Origin: Methylococcales bacterium
GTDB taxonomy: Bacteria; Pseudomonadota; Gammaproteobacteria; Methylococcales; Methylomonadaceae
NCBI GenBank assembly: GCA_030753675.1
Contig: JASMBU010000003.1
Location: 62,001 to 126,000 of the forward strand
Direction of reading: 5' to 3'
DNA length: 64,000 nt
The translations under genes were made by a program, and so were the position numbers. Positions within the stretch are counted from its first letter, which is position 1. Every line of letters starts with the position of its first letter. Shown piece after piece: positions 59,123 to 64,000 of the stretch. The notes beneath the pieces are model-generated. The model was not told the origin of the DNA and searched no databases. It was given only the letters and a program-made list of their open reading frames with translations.

Positions 59123-59803
59123 TTATAAGCGCCTTAATTCTTCCACAACACCGTCAGCGCCGATATAAACAACAGAAGCTAAATCACGAAAAATACCATG
59201 CTCAATAACCCCAGGCATCGCATTTAAAGTCGTGTCTATTTGTTCAGCCGTTAACAAAGATCCAAAATCAACATCTAAAAGCAAGTTACCATAACTGGTC
59301 ACAGCAAGCCCACTGTTATTGGTATTAGGCCTTAACACAGCTTGGCCACCGACCCCTTGTAATGCCTTCACAACCAATTGCCATGAAAAAGGAATCACCT
59401 CGACAGGAACAGGAAAACGATCACCGATCTGCCGAACACGTTTACTCTCATCAATCAAAACGATGAACTTATCAGCTGCTGTTGCTAAAATCTTCTCCCG
59501 CACCAAGTCCGCACCTTGTCCTTTAGATAAAACTAAATCATCGGTCACCTCATCAGCACCATCGACATAATAATCAAGTTGATTCAAGTGTTCTATCGCC
59601 ATCATCGGCAACCCTAATTGTTGAGCCTTTTGCATACTGACAATTGAACTGACAACGGTTTGCACAGCCAATCCTTCTTGATGATGCCGTTGAGCCAAGG
59701 CTTCAATAAAACAATCTGCACTGGAACCTGTTCCTAACCCAACAACCATACCTGAGCTGACTTCCATCGCCGCCTTTTTTGCCACTCGCTCTTTATCGTT
59801 CAT
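59123..59803 (-). CDS. rpiA: Ribose-5-phosphate isomerase A
   Basis: RpiA interconverts ribose-5-phosphate and ribulose-5-phosphate. The 226-residue length is normal. The motifs are VVGLGTGSSADCFIEAL near residue 21, DYYVDGADEVTDDLVLSKGQ with catalytic Asp and Lys, and VIEHGIFRDL near the C-terminus. It lies 35 bp downstream of the SoxYZ-like gene on the same strand and could be co-transcribed with it. In a methylotroph it would also feed the ribulose monophosphate path, but that is inference. Confidence 0.97.
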   Translation of the reverse strand: MNDKERVAKKAAMEVSSGMVVGLGTGSSADCFIEALAQRHHQEGLAVQTVVSSIVSMQKAQQLGLPMMAIEHLNQLDYYVDGADEVTDDLVLSKGQGADLVREKILATAADKFIVLIDESKRVRQIGDRFPVPVEVIPFSWQLVVKALQGVGGQAVLRPNTNNSGLAVTSYGNLLLDVDFGSLLTAEQIDTTLNAMPGVIEHGIFRDLASVVYIGADGVVEELRRL

Positions 59804-59838
59804 AAGTACTTCACAACGCCATTTTCAACAACACTCAC

Positions 59839-60633
59839 TCAAGGTTTAACTTGATATGTTTGTGAAAAAACCTTGCCATCAGTATCAATCACTTCGGCAC
59901 GTAATTCACCGGCTGACTGAGGCACAAAATAAAATCTAAAATTAGGATCTGCACTGATTGCAATATCCGTCTTAGCCGTCAGCACCGGCTGACCATCAAA
60001 CGTTACCTTTACTTTTTCCACATAATAAGCAGGACGTATAAAGCGACTGACTTGATCCATTTGCATCCCGGTAATATTAGGGTGACTGATTAATAATTGC
60101 GCCAAATTGGGTTCATTGGGCTGTACGCTGCTGGGGAACTTAAATTTCATTCGTCCTAATCGCTGCATCGCTGCATCTAAATCTGCTCCAATCGGGGCAG
60201 AACAACCACCACTGGCCTTAACAAACTTTTTCACCATAAAAAGTTGACCATCATTCATTTCTGCAATAGCACGCACATAGCTATAGGTATTAACGCGAAG
60301 ACGCATTGCAACATCCGCTTTACCACTTAAGGGCGTAAAATTAAACTCAGCGGCAAAAGGTATCGGATTCTTATCCACAATCAAGGTGATTTTTTTTATA
60401 TATTTCTCATTTGTCTGATTAATCTTACTGGTCACCCTAATCGGAACCAAGGCTGCATCTTCTGCACGGTAAGGTGCCTCAATAGCAATAATATTTTCAG
60501 CTTTACTGATCGTACGCCCTGAAAAAAACTGCCCCTTCAATGTGTTTTGCCAAACCGTTTCATCAACACCGGCAGAAGCAACGTTAATCAAAGACACTAA
60601 ACATAAACTCAAAATCACTCTACTTATTCTCAT
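59839..60633 (-). CDS. SoxYZ-like carrier protein (quinoprotein-dehydrogenase associated)
   Basis: The 264-residue protein has a signal peptide (about 1-21, ILSLCLVSLINVASAG) and two domains: a SoxY-like part ending in FVKASGGCSAPIG, whose Cys is the expected carrier residue near 145, and a SoxZ-like part (from about 165; SHPNITGMQMDQ and KVTFDGQPVLTAKTDIAI). Such SoxYZ fusions are found beside PQQ alcohol dehydrogenases in methylotrophs, where their cargo is not established. It lies 18 bp after the metallo-hydrolase gene, its usual partner. Confidence 0.88.
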   Translation of the reverse strand: MRISRVILSLCLVSLINVASAGVDETVWQNTLKGQFFSGRTISKAENIIAIEAPYRAEDAALVPIRVTSKINQTNEKYIKKITLIVDKNPIPFAAEFNFTPLSGKADVAMRLRVNTYSYVRAIAEMNDGQLFMVKKFVKASGGCSAPIGADLDAAMQRLGRMKFKFPSSVQPNEPNLAQLLISHPNITGMQMDQVSRFIRPAYYVEKVKVTFDGQPVLTAKTDIAISADPNFRFYFVPQSAGELRAEVIDTDGKVFSQTYQVKP

Positions 60634-60651
60634 AAAGAACCTCTTATCCTA

Positions 60652-61584
60652 TTAATCTTCCCACTCTAATTCAGCAAAAACGAATGTTATATTTTTTTTA
60701 TGAAAAACATCAAACAAGGCCCACTGCCCTGATGAATTTTGACCCACCTCAGCAATAGCTTGTTCAATAAACTTCCCCTCTTTTATCATTGCCCGCACTT
60801 CTCTCAATAACATTGTCAAATATGACTCTTGACGTTGCAATGCGACTCGCCAATTATCAAGAACCGGCCCATGCCCTGGAACCACATGCTTAATCTTTAA
60901 ACGTGATAATTCTTTTAATTCTTTTAACCACCCCTTAAGACTGCCATCAACCACAGGTAGATGCTCAACAAACAACAAATCTGATAACCATAAAGTCTGA
61001 CTGTTCTCATCAAGCACAGACAAATCACTGTCTGTATGGGCACTACCGTGTGCTGTAATTGTCAATACTCTGCCACCTAAATCCAACTTTAAAGAATCAG
61101 TCACCGCAATATCTGGCAGTACTATATCTTGCAACGTTAATTTAATTCCTAACTGCTCCACAGAGCGTTGAGTATAAAAAATCGCTCGCGCTTGCAGAGC
61201 ACGCGCAAGATTCTTATGGCCGATAAATTGTACGCCGCTCTCTTTAAAACTACGATTACCAAAAATATGATCAGGATGTACATGACTATTTATGACATAA
61301 CAAATCGGCACATCAGTAATTTTCTCAATTGCCTCTTTCAGCAATCGACCTTGTTCTGGATTAGCCCCTGAATCCAAAACAGCGACACATTGCTTACCAA
61401 CCACAAACCCAATATTAGCTATCGCACCATGATTGGTTCGATTAGGTAGTTCATGGCTGCCTAAATGAAAAAACAATCCTGATGCGACCTTCTGTACCGT
61501 AAAAGCCTCCTTTATCTTGGCTTGGCATTGCACAGTGAAAAAACCCAACCATAGGCTTAAACTGACTACCCAAAAAGATTTCAT
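60652..61584 (-). CDS. Metallo-beta-lactamase fold hydrolase, quinoprotein relay type
   Basis: The 310-residue exported protein (signal peptide near 1-22) carries the zinc motif NSHVHPDHIFGN (HxHxDH), a second His in AHGSAHTDSDL, the Asp in LWLSDLLFVEHL and a final His in VVPGHGPVLDN. Families named SoxH or quinoprotein relay zinc metallohydrolase match this with the SoxYZ-like neighbour. Its start overlaps the LysR stop by 4 bp, and it sits in the same operon as the carrier gene. The substrate is unknown; a thioester or persulfide on the SoxYZ Cys is a possible guess. Confidence 0.88.
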   Translation of the reverse strand: MKSFWVVSLSLWLGFFTVQCQAKIKEAFTVQKVASGLFFHLGSHELPNRTNHGAIANIGFVVGKQCVAVLDSGANPEQGRLLKEAIEKITDVPICYVINSHVHPDHIFGNRSFKESGVQFIGHKNLARALQARAIFYTQRSVEQLGIKLTLQDIVLPDIAVTDSLKLDLGGRVLTITAHGSAHTDSDLSVLDENSQTLWLSDLLFVEHLPVVDGSLKGWLKELKELSRLKIKHVVPGHGPVLDNWRVALQRQESYLTMLLREVRAMIKEGKFIEQAIAEVGQNSSGQWALFDVFHKKNITFVFAELEWED

Positions 61585-62486
61585 TTCAAACCACTCTCCT
61601 TCTGATCACATAATTCTAAAAAAGCTTTCACTGCACGCGACTGAATAGCGACTTTCGGTGCAATAATATTCAAATGCCACAACAACCCATTGGTTGAATT
61701 TAATCGACGAGCCACTAAACCTTCGCGCTCATAACGCAAAGCCTGAGAAGAAGAAAAACCAATACCTAACCCGGCTCTCACAGCCTCTTTAATACCAGAA
61801 ACACCCATGACTTCTATATTAACAGGAATCTCTAATTTCGCTTTTGCTAACGCTCTTTCTAAAACCTGACGCGCTCCTGATTCAGGCTCACGCCAAATCA
61901 CCGGGTAATTAAGTAACGCATGAAGCGGTACCGACTCAGAATACATATGGGCAAGCTCATGGCCTTCCGGTAAAACCAACACAATTTCATCCTCTTGCCA
62001 CGGTATTAATTGATAATTCTTAGGTAATAATTCTCGGTCAATTGGTCCTTCAATAAAGCCTAAATCGAGACTACTCAGGTTTTTCAGGATTTCATGGGTA
62101 TTTCCCGTTTTCATAAAAACTTGCACACCGTGATGCAGCGTTTGTAATTGCACAACATATTTAGGTAAATAAAAGCTAGCTATGGTCATGGTTGAGCCAA
62201 TCCGAAGCGTCCCTGCATTGATTTCCTGTAAACAACGAACAAACTCATTGGCTTCATTAAAACTTTTATCAAAATTACTCGCATACTCCAACAAGCTTTC
62301 CCCAGCCGGCGTTAAGACAATACGATGCCCCTCACGCTCATACAACGGCTCACCCACAGCGCCTTGCAATAATTTCAATTGCCCAGATACCGCCGGCTGA
62401 CCAATATTTAACGACTGTGCCGCACGGGTTATACTACAAAACTTAGCGACGACACAAAAAGTCAGTAAATGCTGTGGATTCAACAT
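61581..62486 (-). CDS. LysR-type transcriptional regulator
   Basis: The 301-residue protein has the N-terminal helix-turn-helix (FCSITRAAQSLNIGQPAVSG QLKLL near residues 16-42) and a substrate-binding domain. It is the first gene of the minus-strand operon with the metallo-hydrolase and SoxYZ-like genes, and it is divergent from the formate dehydrogenase gene. It therefore probably controls one or both sides, with operators in the 182-bp gap. The effector is unknown; formate or a C1 intermediate is a guess from context. Confidence 0.92.
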   Translation of the reverse strand: MLNPQHLLTFCVVAKFCSITRAAQSLNIGQPAVSGQLKLLQGAVGEPLYEREGHRIVLTPAGESLLEYASNFDKSFNEANEFVRCLQEINAGTLRIGSTMTIASFYLPKYVVQLQTLHHGVQVFMKTGNTHEILKNLSSLDLGFIEGPIDRELLPKNYQLIPWQEDEIVLVLPEGHELAHMYSESVPLHALLNYPVIWREPESGARQVLERALAKAKLEIPVNIEVMGVSGIKEAVRAGLGIGFSSSQALRYEREGLVARRLNSTNGLLWHLNIIAPKVAIQSRAVKAFLELCDQKESGLK

Positions 62487-62500
62487 AAAAGTGTTTCAAA

Positions 62501-62515
62501 TAAGAGTAACTCTTA
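62501..62515. promoter_or_regulatory. Dyad near the LysR start, possible operator
   Basis: TAAGAGT-A-ACTCTTA is a perfect 7+1+7 dyad, 15 bp upstream of the LysR start codon. It may be an autoregulatory site; a leader hairpin is also possible. Confidence 0.4.
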
Positions 62516-62537
62516 ATAAATAATTGACCTCTAACTA

Positions 62538-62554
62538 TATCATTTTTAATGATA
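62538..62554. promoter_or_regulatory. LysR-type operator candidate (ATC-N9-GAT)
   Basis: TATCATT-TTT-AATGATA is a 7+3+7 dyad whose core is ATC-N9-GAT, a form of LysR-family box. It lies between the divergent LysR and formate dehydrogenase genes, 115 bp before the latter. A third, smaller dyad GTAAA-G-TTTAC is at 62598-62608. Confidence 0.55.
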
Positions 62555-62668
62555 GAAACGTCACAAATAATGACTTGAAAGCAATGTATGATCTACTGTA
62601 AAGTTTACCCATTTTTTAGCATAAGTCATTAAATTTGCTAATCATTTCATAACTATTAGGGGACCTGA

Positions 62669-64000
62669 GTGGCAACCATACATATTGATGCAGACCAAAT
62701 CGTCAAAAAAAAACGCAAAGGCCGAAAAGGCCATTCCGTTGACTTAACGACCCTCAGAGAAATTCAAGACCTTTTAGGCAATGAACCACGTCGCGCCGAC
62801 CTGTTGATTGAGCATTTACATAAAATACAAGACCGGTACCATCATCTTTCTGACCAACACTTAACCGCTTTAGCGCACGAAATGAACCTATCGGCGGCTG
62901 AAGTTTTTGAGGTTGCCAGTTTCTATCATCACTTTGATGTTGTTAAAGCAGGAGAAAATCCACCGCCAAACTTAACGGTTCGAGTCTGTGAATCTGTTTC
63001 TTGTGAACTTGCCGGTGCTAAAGACTTACTCAGTACGCTACAAAACACTCTAGGAGACACTGTCCGCCTACAACCGGTTCCTTGTGTCGGTCGCTGCCAA
63101 GAAGCGCCTGTTGCTGTTGTCGGTCAAAACCCAATTGCCCACGCAACAGTAGATAAAACCGTTTCCGCTATTGAAACCAAGCAAATTAACGCGCCAATAG
63201 CAAACTACATAAATCGTGACCAGTATGAGCAAGCAGGTGGCTACCAAACATTGCAAAGTTGTCTCGATGGCGACCGTGATGCCGAACAAATCATCATGCT
63301 CATGGAGAATTCCGGCTTACGCGGTTTAGGTGGTGCAGGTTTTCCTGCAGGCAAAAAATGGCGCATTGTCAATGGTTACTCAGGCCCTAGAATGATGGCC
63401 ATTAATATCGATGAAGGCGAACCTGGAACCTTTAAAGATCGTCATTATCTTGAACAAGACCCACACCGTTTTCTTGAAGGCATGTTAATTGCGGCCACTA
63501 TAGTTGATTGCGCTGAAATATATATTTATTTACGCGACGAATATGCCGGTTGCCGAGAAATTCTGACCCGTGAACTTCAGAATTTAATAAACAACCCACC
63601 GTCTACATCCCATCAACTGCCTAATATACAACTGCGTCGCGGAGCGGGTGCTTATATTTGTGGTGAAGAATCTGCCATGATCGAATCTTTAGAAGGTAAA
63701 CGCGGTATGCCGCGTCTACGCCCTCCTTATTTAGCCGAAATTGGTTTATTTAACCGGCCCACGCTTGAGCACAACATGGAGACTGTTTACTGGGTTCGAG
63801 ATATTATTGAAAAAGGCCCTGAATGGTTTAGTTCGCACGGCCGTCATGATCGTAAAGGCTTACGCTCTTTTTCCGTTTCCGGACGCGTCCAGAAACCCGG
63901 TGTTCACCTTGCCCCAGCCGGGATCACCATTAAAGAACTTATTGAAGAATATTGTGGTGGGATGCTACCCAGCCAACAATTTTATGGTTACTTCCCCGGC
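62669..64000 (+). CDS. NAD-dependent formate dehydrogenase beta subunit, NuoE-NuoF fusion (3' end cut)
   Basis: The frame runs from a GTG (62669, with AGGGG 7 bp upstream) to the window end, 444 residues. Residues 25-170 are a NuoE/FdsG-like thioredoxin-fold domain with a [2Fe-2S] set: Cys107 and Cys112 (VCESVSC) and a later CVGRC. Residues about 185-444 are NuoF-like: GLGGAGFPAGKKW for NAD, NIDEGEPGTFKDRHYL for FMN and RRGAGAYICGEESAMIESLE. The 4Fe-4S ligands and alpha subunit lie beyond the edge. The layout is that of the Fdh1B subunit of Methylorubrum extorquens FDH1. It would oxidise formate to CO2 with NAD. Confidence 0.92.
   Translation, partial: MATIHIDADQIVKKKRKGRKGHSVDLTTLREIQDLLGNEPRRADLLIEHLHKIQDRYHHLSDQHLTALAHEMNLSAAEVFEVASFYHHFDVVKAGENPPPNLTVRVCESVSCELAGAKDLLSTLQNTLGDTVRLQPVPCVGRCQEAPVAVVGQNPIAHATVDKTVSAIETKQINAPIANYINRDQYEQAGGYQTLQSCLDGDRDAEQIIMLMENSGLRGLGGAGFPAGKKWRIVNGYSGPRMMAINIDEGEPGTFKDRHYLEQDPHRFLEGMLIAATIVDCAEIYIYLRDEYAGCREILTRELQNLINNPPSTSHQLPNIQLRRGAGAYICGEESAMIESLEGKRGMPRLRPPYLAEIGLFNRPTLEHNMETVYWVRDIIEKGPEWFSSHGRHDRKGLRSFSVSGRVQKPGVHLAPAGITIKELIEEYCGGMLPSQQFYGYFPG

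Overview
The window is an ordinary-looking, AT-leaning (about 40% GC by eye) chromosomal stretch of a gammaproteobacterium. Gene content and order (def-fmt-rsmB, dprA-smg-topA, purEK, a YfhL ferredoxin after coaD-rsmD, DUF1249, SlyD, RapA, DUF2058) are typical of that class. The right end carries a NAD-dependent formate dehydrogenase beta subunit fused to its gamma-like domain, a divergent LysR regulator, and the SoxYZ-like carrier plus metallo-hydrolase that accompany PQQ quinoprotein dehydrogenases. These suggest a methylotroph-like or short-chain-substrate oxidiser (Methylophaga/Cycloclasticus/Methylococcales type). That placement is an inference; no 16S or marker search was possible.

Layout. 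1-15 kb is housekeeping: a DUF4390 protein, rsmB, fmt and def on the minus strand; a dprA broken by four in-frame stop codons, smg, topA, purE, purK and tsaC on the plus strand; then a phosphopantetheinyl transferase, gamma-glutamyltranspeptidase, a GarR/Hyi pair for tartronate semialdehyde and hydroxypyruvate, a ferredoxin, coaD and rsmD. 15-20 kb holds an active/inactive M16 peptidase pair, cyoE, slyD and ppnP. 20-24.5 kb holds five minus-strand genes, three of which form an unrecognised membrane/coiled-coil operon that is the best candidate for an undescribed system. 24.5-29.5 kb holds glcD, a YigZ/IMPACT protein and rapA.

29.6-30.5 kb is a decayed IS3-family element with recognisable terminal repeats, a 3-bp target duplication and, unusually, an inverted piece of orfB inside it. 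From 30.9 to 47.1 kb come lipid and amino-acid catabolism genes: fadE, a GST, putA, a MORN-repeat protein, arginase and ornithine cyclodeaminase. The last three enzymes make a complete arginine to ornithine to proline to glutamate route, apart from the spontaneous steps. They are followed by a tightly overlapping minus-strand operon of an acyltransferase-hydrolase fusion, fadD, fadA and a FadN-type fadB.

47.7-59.8 kb is mixed: manC, a TerB-like protein, a GNAT, a membrane protein, trpS, a structured intergenic element, a PilZ-like protein, queD, a DUF1249 protein, recQ, gshA, a CysH of the iron-sulfur APS reductase type, a VOC protein, a peroxiredoxin and rpiA. The window ends in the C1-oxidation region. 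No tRNA, rRNA or CRISPR array was seen.
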